A DNA stretch of 64,000 nt from Actinobacillus indolicus (GTDB lineage Bacteria > Pseudomonadota > Gammaproteobacteria > Enterobacterales > Pasteurellaceae). The position numbers and the translations under genes were made by a program. Shown here piece after piece: positions 43,124-52,035 of the stretch; the stretch's first letter is position 1, and every line of letters begins with the position of its first letter. Location of the stretch: positions 883,501-947,500 of the forward strand of contig NZ_CP038145.1 of the NCBI RefSeq assembly GCF_004519515.1, in the 5' to 3' direction. The notes under the pieces are model-generated. The model did no database searches. It was not told where the DNA came from and saw only the letters and a program-made list of their open reading frames with translations.

Positions 43124-44515
43124 ATGTCAGATGAAAAGAAGAAAAAAGGCTTTTGGTCTTGGTTAGGTTTCGGGAAAAAGGAAGAGGTTGAACAAACGGA
43201 AGCGACCGAAGAAAAAGTAGAAGAGAAAGCAGAAGTTCAACCAGAGGAAATCACAGAACAAGCGGTCAGTTCTGAGCAAGGTTTTGCAAAAGATGAAGAA
43301 GTTATTGAAGAAAATATAACAACCGAAAACGTGGCGGAAGTCCCAACTGAAGTTGTCGAAGATGTTATCGTTGAACAGACGGCGGAAGAAACAGTTGAAA
43401 CTGTCGAGCAAGCGGTTGTTGAACCCACAGCAGAAACGACCGAAAGCTCAGACGAACAAACGGAAGAGTTGCACATTTCTGAGCAAAACCCACCGCTTGT
43501 AGAAGATGAAACGAAACAAGATGTGGAAGATGAACCTCAAGCAGAAGAAAGTGTTCAGGCAGATGAATATCAAGAAAAACCAACCAGCGAAGGCGGTTTT
43601 TTCAGTCGTTTAATCAAAGGGTTAATTAAAACGAAACAGAGTATCGGCTCTGGCTTCCGCAATTTCTTTAGTGGTAAGAAAATTGATGATGAGCTGTTTG
43701 AAGAGTTAGAAGAACAGTTATTGGTGGCGGATTTAGGTATGCCGACTACCACGAAAATCATTAAAAATTTAACCGAACACGCCACAAAACAGCAATTACG
43801 AGATGCAGAGTTGCTCTATCAGCAATTGAAAGTTGAACTGGCTGATGTGTTAAAACCTGTCGCTCAGCCATTGGTATTAGAAGATAAGAAGCCTTATGTG
43901 ATCTTGATGGTGGGTGTAAATGGTGTTGGTAAAACAACCACTATCGGTAAATTAGCACGGAAGTTCCAAGCGGAAGGAAAATCGGTGATGTTGGCAGCTG
44001 GCGATACTTTCCGTGCGGCCGCCGTTGAACAGCTTCAAGTGTGGGGCGAACGCAATCACATTCCAGTCGTGGCTCAAAGTACGGGGGCTGATTCTGCATC
44101 AGTGATTTTTGATGCAATGCAATCGGCGGCGGCAAAAGGGATTGATGTGTTAATCGCAGACACCGCAGGACGTTTGCAAAACAAAAATAACTTAATGGAC
44201 GAGTTGAAAAAAATCGTGCGAGTAATGAAGAAATATGATGAAACTGCACCGCACGAAATTATGCTTACTCTTGACGCAGGTACGGGGCAGAATGCGATCA
44301 GCCAAGCAAAACTGTTTAATGAAGCGGTTGGTTTAACAGGAATTACCTTAACAAAACTGGATGGAACTGCGAAAGGTGGGGTAATTTTTGCGATTGCGGA
44401 TCAGTTTAATATTCCAATTCGCTTTATTGGCGTGGGTGAAAAAATTGATGATCTACGCCCATTTGATGCCGATGAATTTATTGAAGCGCTCTTTACGCAT
44501 GAGGAAAATAAATAA
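43124..44515 (+). CDS. ftsY: Signal recognition particle receptor FtsY
   Basis: The 463-residue SRP receptor delivers ribosomes making membrane proteins to the translocon. Residues 1-150 are the acidic, unstructured A region, rich in Glu and Val and highly repetitive. The NG domain follows: GVNGVGKTTTIGKLA (P-loop), DTFRAAAVEQL, DTAGRLQN, TKLDGTAKGG and the end GVGEKIDDLRPFDADEFI. The variable A region contains three uptake-signal cores in 250 bases. A ribosome site, AAGAGAG, precedes the start. It overlaps the next gene by one base, so ftsYEX form an operon. Confidence 0.96.
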   Translation: MSDEKKKKGFWSWLGFGKKEEVEQTEATEEKVEEKAEVQPEEITEQAVSSEQGFAKDEEVIEENITTENVAEVPTEVVEDVIVEQTAEETVETVEQAVVEPTAETTESSDEQTEELHISEQNPPLVEDETKQDVEDEPQAEESVQADEYQEKPTSEGGFFSRLIKGLIKTKQSIGSGFRNFFSGKKIDDELFEELEEQLLVADLGMPTTTKIIKNLTEHATKQQLRDAELLYQQLKVELADVLKPVAQPLVLEDKKPYVILMVGVNGVGKTTTIGKLARKFQAEGKSVMLAAGDTFRAAAVEQLQVWGERNHIPVVAQSTGADSASVIFDAMQSAAAKGIDVLIADTAGRLQNKNNLMDELKKIVRVMKKYDETAPHEIMLTLDAGTGQNAISQAKLFNEAVGLTGITLTKLDGTAKGGVIFAIADQFNIPIRFIGVGEKIDDLRPFDADEFIEALFTHEENK

Positions 44516-45168
44516 TGATCAAATTTACCAATGTCAGCAAAGCCTATAAAGGCGGTGGACGACCTGCATTACAAGGAATTAGTTTTCATCTTGCTCAAGG
44601 GGAAATGAAATATATTACAGGTCACTCCGGCGCGGGAAAGACGACACTTCTTAAGCTCATCATGGGGATTGAGCGAGCTAATGGTGGACAGGTTATATTT
44701 AATGGCCACGATATTACTCGCTTAGCGGAGCATGAATTGCCTTTTTTACGTCGTCAGATTGGTATGGTTCACCAAAATTATAGCCTACTGAGCGACCGCT
44801 CGATTTTAGATAATGTGGCATTGCCTTTGATTATTATGGGCGTTAATCAGACCGTTGCAGAACGAGAAGCTCGCCTTGCGTTAAGTCGTGTTGGTTTGGA
44901 AAATAAAGCAAACTTCCGACCGCTTCATCTGTCTGGGGGGGAGCAACAACGTGTAGATATTGCTCGCGCGATTGTTCACCGACCACAACTATTATTGGCA
45001 GATGAACCCACAGGAAATTTAGACGATAAACTCTCTTTTGAAATTTTCCGTTTATTTGAAGAATTTAATAAAGCAGGAACGACAGTGTTAATTGCAACTC
45101 ACGATACAAACATTATCGCCCAACGCCCTAAACCATGCTTGGTGTTGGAAGAAGGACACTTAAAGTAA
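44515..45168 (+). CDS. ftsE: Cell division ATP-binding protein FtsE
   Basis: This 217-residue ABC ATPase works with FtsX at the division septum to activate peptidoglycan hydrolases. The Walker A is GHSGAGKTTL near residue 38, the signature LSGGEQQRVDIARA near 140, and Walker B LLADEPTGNLD near 159. The start codon overlaps the ftsY stop (TAATG). The second residues IKFTNVSKAYKGG match FtsE of E. coli. Confidence 0.95.
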   Translation: MIKFTNVSKAYKGGGRPALQGISFHLAQGEMKYITGHSGAGKTTLLKLIMGIERANGGQVIFNGHDITRLAEHELPFLRRQIGMVHQNYSLLSDRSILDNVALPLIIMGVNQTVAEREARLALSRVGLENKANFRPLHLSGGEQQRVDIARAIVHRPQLLLADEPTGNLDDKLSFEIFRLFEEFNKAGTTVLIATHDTNIIAQRPKPCLVLEEGHLK

Positions 45169-45177
45169 GGATCAACA

Positions 45178-46104
45178 ATGCTAAATTCACTTAATGCTCA
45201 AACCCGTTTTATTTTGCGTTCCGTGTGGCAAGATCTACTCAAACGTAAATTTGGCACATTTTTGACCGTGCTTGTTATCGCAACATCACTCATGATTCCA
45301 ACTATAAGTTATTTACTTTGGAAAAATACGAGCCAAGCCGTTGCCGAATTTTATCCAGAACCAGAATTAACGGTTTATTTACATAAAAATTTGGCTGAAC
45401 ACGATGTAAATGCAGTGGTAGAGAAAATTCGTCAATTTAATACAGATAAAATTGAATCATTGAATTACATCTCTCGCCAACAAAGTTTGGATGAGTTCCG
45501 TACTTGGTCTGGGTTTGGTGAGGCATTAGATATTTTAGATGATAATCCATTGCCAGCTGTTGTTGTATTAAAACCTAAAAAAGAGTTTACTGCGCCAGAT
45601 AGTATGTTGGAACTTCGTAACGGTTTACAAAATATCAAAGGCGTGCAAGAAGTCCGTTTAGATAATGGTTGGATAGAAAAATTAAGTGCCTTAAGTCAGC
45701 TTATTGCTCGTATTGCTGTGACTTGCACGATTTTAATGCTGATTGCAGTCTTCTTAGTGATTGGAAATAGCGTTCGTTCAGATGTGTCAAACAGCAAAGC
45801 CTCTATTGATGTGATGCAGTTATTAGGCGCGACGGATCATTTTATTTCAAGGCCTTTTTTATATATCGGCATGATTTACGGTTTCTTAGGTAGCTTATTG
45901 GCTATCCTCTTTAGCCTAATGACCATTAGCTATTTTACAGGCGTAGTTCGCTATGTTTCGGATATGTTTACCGTGAAATTTGAACTACACGGTTTTGATA
46001 TGAGTGAAGTTGTCTTTATTATCGTTCTTAGTATTTTCCTTGGCTGGCTATCCGCCAAAATAGCAACAAATCGCTATATTCAAAAAATCGGTTCTCGATA
46101 CTAA
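45178..46104 (+). CDS. ftsX: Cell division protein FtsX
   Basis: The 308-residue permease-like partner of FtsE has four transmembrane helices (about residues 25-45, 175-200, 225-250 and 275-295), with a large periplasmic domain between the first two, which in E. coli binds EnvC. Sequence such as ASIDVMQLLGATDHFISRPFLYIGM is typical of the FtsX C-terminal part. It follows ftsE by nine bases. A perfect terminator follows, and corA is convergent. In enterobacteria rpoH comes next in this position, but it does not here. Confidence 0.94.
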   Translation: MLNSLNAQTRFILRSVWQDLLKRKFGTFLTVLVIATSLMIPTISYLLWKNTSQAVAEFYPEPELTVYLHKNLAEHDVNAVVEKIRQFNTDKIESLNYISRQQSLDEFRTWSGFGEALDILDDNPLPAVVVLKPKKEFTAPDSMLELRNGLQNIKGVQEVRLDNGWIEKLSALSQLIARIAVTCTILMLIAVFLVIGNSVRSDVSNSKASIDVMQLLGATDHFISRPFLYIGMIYGFLGSLLAILFSLMTISYFTGVVRYVSDMFTVKFELHGFDMSEVVFIIVLSIFLGWLSAKIATNRYIQKIGSRY

Positions 46105-46138
46105 AAAAATGAGGAAGTTTTTAACTTCCTCATTTTTT
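46104..46138. terminator. Bidirectional terminator between ftsX and corA
   Basis: AAAAAATGAGGAAGTT pairs perfectly with AACTTCCTCATTTTTT around three bases, between convergent genes. Confidence 0.9.
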
Positions 46139-47102
46139 ATAACCAACCTTTACGTTTAAAGTAGAGATATGGCGTTGCTGCGGCACAGATCATTAATCCT
46201 ATTGCCATTGGATAACCATATTGGAATTTTAACTCTGGCATAAATTCAAAATTCATACCGTAGGTAGATGCCACTAAGGTAGCTGGTAAAAACATCACAG
46301 AAACAACAGAGAAGAATTTCATAATGCGGTTCTGCTCAATATTGATGAAACCCATTGCAGCTTGCATTAAGAAGTTTACCTTTTGAAATAACGATTCATT
46401 ATGGGGCTGAAGTGATTCAATATCTCGCATAATGTCACGTGCTTGTTCAAGCTGATTGTTCGGTAAACGTGTCTTACGTAATAAGAAACTTAACGCACGT
46501 TGTGTATCCATCAAACATAAACGAACTTTTGAACTTGCATCTTCCAATTCCGTGAGTTCAGCTAAAGCATCATCAAAGTTATGCTCACCTTTATTTTCCC
46601 CATCATGGGTATTAAGCACAACACGGCTTAATTTTTCTAAATCCGCATAAATATTTTCAATGACATCCGCTAATTGCTCAATTTTGGTTTCAAACAAATC
46701 GAGTAATAATTCATAGGCATTGCCATCAATCAATTTTGCACGGCGCGAGCGCATACGATATAAACGGAAAGCGGGTAGATCCCGTTCACGTAATGTAAAT
46801 AAACGTCCATCACGGATGGTAAAACCAACTGTTGCAATATCGGCATAATCGTCATCATCTAAACAATAGAAAAATGAGTGTAGGTGCAAGCCATCTTCGT
46901 CTTCAAAGAAACGTGCAGAAGCTTCTAAATCTTCCAACTCATGCTCTTCAGCAAGCGTTTGATCTAAACGATGCTCTAATACACTACGTTCTTCTTCTGT
47001 GGGATCAACAAGATCGATCCAAATTGCTTGATTTAATTGGTCTTGGGTCGTTTCATCTACACTGATTAAGCGCTCGTTATTTAACGAAAAAGCTCGGATC
47101 AT
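46137..47102 (-). CDS. corA: Magnesium/cobalt transporter CorA
   Basis: This 321-residue homopentameric channel imports Mg2+ and also Co2+ and Ni2+. The large N-terminal cytoplasmic domain is rich in acidic residues and is followed by a long helix. The C-terminus has two transmembrane helices, with the selectivity motif YGMNF between them and the usual periplasmic MPEL. The end has the basic KRKGWL. An AGGAG ribosome site precedes the start. The gene is transcribed alone; its last bases overlap the shared terminator. Confidence 0.95.
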   Translation of the reverse strand: MIRAFSLNNERLISVDETTQDQLNQAIWIDLVDPTEEERSVLEHRLDQTLAEEHELEDLEASARFFEDEDGLHLHSFFYCLDDDDYADIATVGFTIRDGRLFTLRERDLPAFRLYRMRSRRAKLIDGNAYELLLDLFETKIEQLADVIENIYADLEKLSRVVLNTHDGENKGEHNFDDALAELTELEDASSKVRLCLMDTQRALSFLLRKTRLPNNQLEQARDIMRDIESLQPHNESLFQKVNFLMQAAMGFINIEQNRIMKFFSVVSVMFLPATLVASTYGMNFEFMPELKFQYGYPMAIGLMICAAATPYLYFKRKGWL

Positions 47103-47334
47103 TTCATACTCCTAACAAATGGTATGAGGCGATGAACAGAAAGAAACAAAATAAGATACTGATAAGAATTACCGACTCTCGTCGGCAAAAGGATTTTGGA
47201 CGAGAAAGGTTAAAAAACTGATAAGTATCGACTGTGACTGTCCAAAATAGATATCCTCAAGTGAAAAAAACGGGCGAATGGTACAGATTAAAGCCAAAAT
47301 CGTCAAGAAAAAGGAGATATTTTTCTGATTTAAA

Positions 47335-47369
47335 ATAAAAAGGCACTTTCTGTATTGTGAAAGTGCCTT
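47335..47369 (-). terminator. Terminator of the DUF2322-like gene
   Basis: AAGGCACTTTC pairs with GAAAGTGCCTT. For the minus strand it follows the small gene by about 22 bases and ends in a T run. Confidence 0.85.
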
Positions 47370-47391
47370 ACTTAACCTTGTCAGCTATGTT

Positions 47392-47709
47392 CTATTTTTC
47401 AATCGGTTTTAATACATATTGCAAATCTTGCTCAACCACCTTGAGTAAAAGATCAATATTCGGGTGTTTTCCTACATGTTGCTTCGCATCTTCAAGATGT
47501 TCTGCAAACCATACCACACCTTGCTTTGCAGACTCACTGTTTAATTTTTGATTAAACTGCGTAGATAGCGCATAGTAAAGTTTTAGTGAACCCAGTTTAC
47601 CTTCTACTGCTGGAATATGATGAATCGTCTCACCTTGCTCATTTAATACATCTAAACCCGATAAATGTTCAATACTAGGAAAAGTTGCTAAATAATCTTT
47701 AAATTGCAT
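47392..47709 (-). CDS. Conserved small protein, DUF2322-like
   Basis: The 105-residue protein has no signal peptide or membrane segment. Its sequence (LDVLNEQGETIHHIPAVEGKLGSLKLYYAL, and the end HPNIDLLLKVVEQ) reminds me of the DUF2322 group, known mainly from Pasteurellaceae and some beta-proteobacteria. No function is known for that group. It is 15 bases downstream of ftsN on the same strand and probably shares its transcript. Its start is read as ATG in a context of GGGGAATTAAAAA. Confidence 0.7.
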   Translation of the reverse strand: MQFKDYLATFPSIEHLSGLDVLNEQGETIHHIPAVEGKLGSLKLYYALSTQFNQKLNSESAKQGVVWFAEHLEDAKQHVGKHPNIDLLLKVVEQDLQYVLKPIEK

Positions 47710-47723
47710 TTTTTAATTCCCCA

Positions 47724-48650
47724 TTACATCGCAATAATTAAACATTCCGCCACACTACGAGCATTAGATTGTGCTGATGATGCGGCTGCTCTATCACCTA
47801 CTGGACCTACGAACACACGATTCCATTCACCATTACTAGCAATGCGAGCATTGTATCCTGCCATCGCTAAACGAGCTTGCATATTCTCTGCCTGAGCTTT
47901 ATTTTTAAACGCACCACATTGTAAGCCAAATTTACCTGTAGCTTTTGGAGCTTCTGATGCAGGTTTTGCCGTTGCCACAATTTTGGCCGTTTCTTGTTTA
48001 GTGCTTTCTTGTTTAGCCGTTTGTACTGTTTCTTTTACAGGCTCAGATTTTGCAGATTCAACCTTAGCCTGCTCTGCTTTTTCCTGTTCTGCTTTTTTTG
48101 CAAGTTCTTGTTGTTTTTTCAACTCAGCCTGTTTACGTTTTTCTTCTGCCAGTTTTTGCTCTTTAGCTTTTTTCGCTGCCAATTCTTCTGGGGTAAGCGC
48201 AACAATTTGTGGCTTAGTTTCCGTCGTTTCTGGTGCTTTTTCTACTTTTACAGTTTCACTCTCTGTTGCCACAGAAGCAACAGTAGTTGCAGTCTGAGCA
48301 TTCTGTGCAACTTGTTCTAAACGTAATTGTTCTTCCTTCTGCTTTTGTATCGCTTTTTCTTGCTCTTTTGTTAATTGAGCAAGTTTGGAGTTCTTATCAA
48401 CAGGCACTTCTCTTGTTTCTAAGTCACGAATATAGCTATACACTTCCTCTGGCGGAGTCGGCAAACTACTTTTCGGTTGTTGCTGAGTTTGTACGGTTTG
48501 AGTTGGAACCACCATTGGTGGGCTACTTTCTTTTAATAACCATAAAGCTAAGCCGCTTCCCATTAATAATAAAATAATAATAGCTAAAATAAGCACTTTA
48601 TTTCCGCCTTTCTTAGATTTAGAACGAACGGCATAATCACGATTTGGCAC
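47724..48650 (-). CDS. ftsN: Cell division protein FtsN (SPOR domain)
   Basis: A 308-residue bitopic membrane protein that triggers septal peptidoglycan synthesis. It begins at a GTG codon (ribosome site AGAGG) with a basic cytoplasmic tail RDYAVRSKSKKGG, then a transmembrane helix near residues 19-40. A long periplasmic linker, rich in Lys, Glu, Ala and Gln, is likely helical or unstructured. The C-terminal SPOR domain (from GKFGLQCGAFKNKAQAENM to the end) binds denuded glycan strands. Short length and low similarity in the linker are normal. It is followed by the small DUF2322-like gene. Confidence 0.9.
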   Translation of the reverse strand: MPNRDYAVRSKSKKGGNKVLILAIIILLLMGSGLALWLLKESSPPMVVPTQTVQTQQQPKSSLPTPPEEVYSYIRDLETREVPVDKNSKLAQLTKEQEKAIQKQKEEQLRLEQVAQNAQTATTVASVATESETVKVEKAPETTETKPQIVALTPEELAAKKAKEQKLAEEKRKQAELKKQQELAKKAEQEKAEQAKVESAKSEPVKETVQTAKQESTKQETAKIVATAKPASEAPKATGKFGLQCGAFKNKAQAENMQARLAMAGYNARIASNGEWNRVFVGPVGDRAAASSAQSNARSVAECLIIAM

Positions 48651-48719
48651 AATAACCTCTGCTTAAAAAAATAAATGAGTAAAATAAACGCTAATCTTAC
48701 TGAAAAAATCGGATTTTGA

Positions 48720-49349
48720 CTAGTAAATCAACGAACCTTGTTTGACTTCGATCACTCTGTCACACCAGTTTTTCACTTCTTCCACTTGATGTGTCACCAT
48801 CAGTAACGTGAGCTGTTTCTGTTGGCATAATTCTACAACCAGTTGTTGCATTTCCATTCGCTTTTGTGGATCAAGGGCAGAAAAAGGTTCATCTAACAAC
48901 AAAATCGGTTTATCTCTAAGGAGTGTTCGGGCTAACGCCACACGCTGTTTTTGCCCGCCGGATAATAAATCCGAACGGCGTTCTAACAGTTCAGCAATGC
49001 CCATCTGCTCTGCAATTTGCGTAATTTTTTGCATCTGCGTAGCATTAAAATGTAAACGAGAAACTAGCCCTAAACCGATATTTTGAGCAACCGTTAAATG
49101 TGGAAAAAGGTTATTATCTTGGAATAACATCGATACAGGACGTTGGGCTGGTTCAGTGGCAAAATGATTTTCCCCATTGAGTAAAATCTCACCACGATCC
49201 GCTTTTTCAAAACCTGCTATCAGATTAAGTAAGGTGCTTTTGCCTGCACCACTTTCACCAATCACCGCAATGCGTTCCCCCTTTTTTACATTGAGTTGAA
49301 ACTGCATTGGCATTTCAGGGTAATCAAATTCAACATTTAAACAAATCAT
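48720..49349 (-). CDS. thiQ: Thiamine ABC transporter, ATP-binding protein ThiQ
   Basis: This 209-residue ATPase energises import of thiamine and its phosphates. Walker A is GESGAGKSTL near residue 34, the Q-loop is in LFQDNNLFPHLT, the signature LSGGQKQRVALART near 129, and Walker B LLLDEPFSALDP near 151. The start codon overlaps the thiP stop (ATGA), so the pair is coupled. Since thiP is frameshifted upstream, ThiQ translation may be reduced. Length and motifs agree with ThiQ of E. coli and Haemophilus. Confidence 0.93.
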   Translation of the reverse strand: MICLNVEFDYPEMPMQFQLNVKKGERIAVIGESGAGKSTLLNLIAGFEKADRGEILLNGENHFATEPAQRPVSMLFQDNNLFPHLTVAQNIGLGLVSRLHFNATQMQKITQIAEQMGIAELLERRSDLLSGGQKQRVALARTLLRDKPILLLDEPFSALDPQKRMEMQQLVVELCQQKQLTLLMVTHQVEEVKNWCDRVIEVKQGSLIY

Positions 49350-50958
49350 CGACGGTTCTCTTTCTGTTCAATCAATAGGAACGGCAAAAAGGCAAATAGC
49401 ATTAAAAGAAATGCGGTAACAGTCGCATCTTCAGTTCGGTAACTGCCTAATTGTTGGTAAAGCAAATAAGGTAAGGTGCTAAAGTCAGGGCTACCAAAAA
49501 AGGCAATCACGGAAAAATTGCCTAAACTTGCTGACATTGACAGGGCAAAAGCATTGATAAGCGGTCGGATAAGATAATTTTTTTCCACGATCCACCAACG
49601 GCGAAGCCCCGTTAATCCCAAACTACGAGCCAATTTATCGTGAGAAACCAAGGCTTCCCACATTGCTGAAAACAACAAGCGATAGATGTAAGGCAGTAGC
49701 ATCAAACCGTTACAAATTCCCACCAACAATAGCAGTTGCCAAGTGGTTAATTGCACATTGATCAGCAGTAAAAATAGCCCAACGGCTAACATAAATATCG
49801 GCAAAATCAGGGGATAAGTACTCACACCTGCGAGAATGCTTTGCTTGATTTTCTGTTTATGATAAGCAAGCTGGCGAGTTTCAAGGGCGAGTAGATAAGC
49901 AATGCCGATCACAAAACAAGATGCGATAAGACTTAATAACAACGAATAGCTTGCCGATTGCCAAAGTGTTGGCGAAAAGAGCCGTTGCCAAAAGTTTGAT
50001 ACTGAAATGGCAGTCCAAACTACATTTGCAAGCGGTAATAAAATGGTAAAAATTGCCCCGAAAAGCACCGCTTGTAGTAGCCATTTTTCCTTACCTTTAG
50101 GCTGTGCCGTCCAGATCTCAATCGACACAGACTGCGTTTTCACTCGCTGAAAACTAAAGCGTGTCACCCAATCCATTATCAGTTGTAAGCCAATCCCCAC
50201 AAGGATTTGCACCATAATTAACATCACCGCTTTCGCAAAATCAAACTCAAAAGTCACCGCTTGGTAAATCGCCACTTCAAGCGTACTGTATTTAGGCCCC
50301 CCCCTAACATTAATACAATTGGAAAGCTGGTAAAACAGAGCAGAAAAACCGTTGCATAGGCATAGGGCAAAATGCCTTTTAATATCGGTAATTCAATAAT
50401 CCTAAAGTAGTGCCACCCAGACAGATTGAGCTGGTTCGCCAGTTGGTGCTGATGTGTTGGAATAAGATGTAGCCCTTCAAGGCAATACTTTGCGACAAGG
50501 GGAATGTTCAAAAACAGATGAGCTAACACAATCCCTTGTAAACCGTACAGGGAAAAATCCCACGACAATCCCACCGCTTGAACGAGATGGGCTATCCAAC
50601 CTGAATTTCCCCAAACCCCGATTAATGCAAAAATCACTACCAACGATGGCAACGCCCACGCAAATGAAATCAGCTTATAGAGCAAAGTTTTGCCCCGAAA
50701 ACGTAGGTAGAAAAAGCTACGAGCCAACAAAACACCAAACAGTAAAGATAAACTCGCCGACAGCGTTGCTTGCAAGGTGCTGTATTTTAAAATTTGCCAC
50801 GTTTCTTGCCACGACCAAAAGGTTTCATCGGCACGATGTTCAAATAATGCCCAGAAACTGAACGCATAGAGTGAGAGCAAGCCAACATAGCTTGCCCAAG
50901 CGGAAAATTGGGTCAGCTTGCGAGTAACAAGCGGTGAGATTTGCTTACCAACTTGCAA
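49346..50958 (-). pseudogene. thiP: Thiamine ABC transporter permease ThiP, frameshifted in a G8 tract
   Basis: Two overlapping frames (50254-50958 and 49346-50275) together cover a normal ThiP. The break is at a run of eight C on the plus strand (50297-50304; eight G in the gene). As read, MLGGG is followed by LNTVRLKWR and a stop. With nine G it would read MLGGGPKYSTLEVAIYQAVTF, the conserved family sequence, and the protein would be about 537 residues, the length of E. coli ThiP. Both parts retain the two-fold permease layout with about twelve helices. The first codon appears to be TTG at 50958, directly after the nitroreductase stop. The usual upstream gene thiB is missing here. A true mutation, a phase-variable tract and a sequencing error are all possible. 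Confidence 0.88.
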
Positions 50959-51627
50959 TTATTTCACCCATTCCACCACATCAGAGATTGCTTGACGGGT
51001 TTTCGCTTTAGGTTCTACCGCACGATAACCAAAGGCAACCATCACACTGAGTTTATAGACTTTCGGATCATATAGCCCTTTTTCGACAAAAAGCTGATCC
51101 ATTTTTTCCAATGGAAAACCTTCAATCGCCGTGCTATCAATGCCAATCATTGCTGAAGCGGTAAGCATATTGGCTAACGCAATATAGCTTTGACGACAAG
51201 CCCAGTGATAAAACGCCACCGGATCTTGGGTCAAGCCAAAATCCTTTTCACTGAAGTTGCGATAAAAACCTTGACGCATTTTTAACGCTTCTTCAGGAAT
51301 ATGGTGAACATCTCGCATCATATGTTGCACATATTCGCCATCAGCAAGCAAGGTTTCAGGCTGACGAACAAGGATCACAACAAAATGGCTACAATCCATC
51401 ACCTTATCCTTTGCCCCCCACGCATTATCACGAATAAGCTCACGGATAGCGTGGTTTTCAATCACTAAAAATCTCCACGGCTCAAAACCAAAAGAACTTG
51501 GCGATAAACGCCCTGTTTCCAAAATAAATTGGAAATCTTCATCACTGATTTTTTTCGTTGGATCGTATTGTTTGCAAGCGTGGCGATAATGAAAGGCATC
51601 AAGAATAGCTTGTTTAGAAATAGACAT
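50959..51627 (-). CDS. nfsB: Oxygen-insensitive NAD(P)H nitroreductase, NfsB-like
   Basis: This 222-residue flavoprotein reduces nitro-aromatic compounds, quinones and flavins with FMN. The N-terminal HYRHACKQYDPTKKISDEDF, the FMN-contacting RLSPSSFGFEPWRFLVIE and the C-terminal MVAFGYRAVEP are characteristic of the NfsB/FRase I family. It forms dimers in the cytoplasm. The coding sequence ends directly before thiP, so the transporter genes probably depend on its transcript. An AGGGGAAAC ribosome site lies upstream of the ATG. Confidence 0.9.
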   Translation of the reverse strand: MSISKQAILDAFHYRHACKQYDPTKKISDEDFQFILETGRLSPSSFGFEPWRFLVIENHAIRELIRDNAWGAKDKVMDCSHFVVILVRQPETLLADGEYVQHMMRDVHHIPEEALKMRQGFYRNFSEKDFGLTQDPVAFYHWACRQSYIALANMLTASAMIGIDSTAIEGFPLEKMDQLFVEKGLYDPKVYKLSVMVAFGYRAVEPKAKTRQAISDVVEWVK

Positions 51628-51704
51628 AATTTGTTTCCCCTCAATGAATTGATTACCATATTATGATACGCTTTACTTAAATTTCAAAATATCAAGGAGT
51701 AAAT

Positions 51705-51998
51705 ATGTCAAAAACCTTTAGTGACCAAGCCGATTGTTGTGGTGGCATTTGCAAACCAAGTAGCACGTCTATGTTTGACAATGCGGACAGCACCATTGAA
51801 TTAGCCCTTGTCTATCCAACTCAAGCAGACGCAGAACAAGGACTAGCTACATTAACAGCAAAAGCAAGAGAAGTTGAAAGCGATCCGTGCGACATCAGTA
51901 GCCAAATCCGCCAAACCGAAGATGGCTTTTTGTTACAAGCGAAATTCTTATTTAGTTGCCAAGCGGAAGCGGTGATTTTTCAGATGAAGTTACGCTAA
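51705..51998 (+). CDS. YfcZ/YiiS family protein (DUF406)
   Basis: This 97-residue cytoplasmic protein matches the E. coli YfcZ/YiiS family. Shared features are the Cys-rich start (DQADCCGGICKP), the middle DNADSTIELALVYPTQADAEQGLATLTAKAREVESDPC and the end FSCQAEAVIFQMKLR. No function is established; a protein of this family is produced in many gamma-proteobacteria. The start has AAGGAG as ribosome site. A clean palindromic terminator follows, shared with the convergent cpdA. Confidence 0.87.
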   Translation: MSKTFSDQADCCGGICKPSSTSMFDNADSTIELALVYPTQADAEQGLATLTAKAREVESDPCDISSQIRQTEDGFLLQAKFLFSCQAEAVIFQMKLR

Positions 51999-52002
51999 AA
52001 CA

Positions 52003-52033
52003 AAATAGCTTAGCCTTACCCGCTAAGCTATTT
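52003..52033. terminator. Bidirectional terminator between yfcZ-like gene and cpdA
   Basis: AAATAGCTTAGC pairs perfectly with GCTAAGCTATTT around a seven-base loop between convergent genes. Confidence 0.85.
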
Positions 52034-52035
52034 AC

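Noticed and set aside
50254..50304. Programmed ribosomal frameshifting at the thiP G8 run
   Set aside because: ThiP is a single ordinary polypeptide in the family, and there is no stimulatory structure or Shine-Dalgarno-like element that I can see. A lost base is the simpler explanation.
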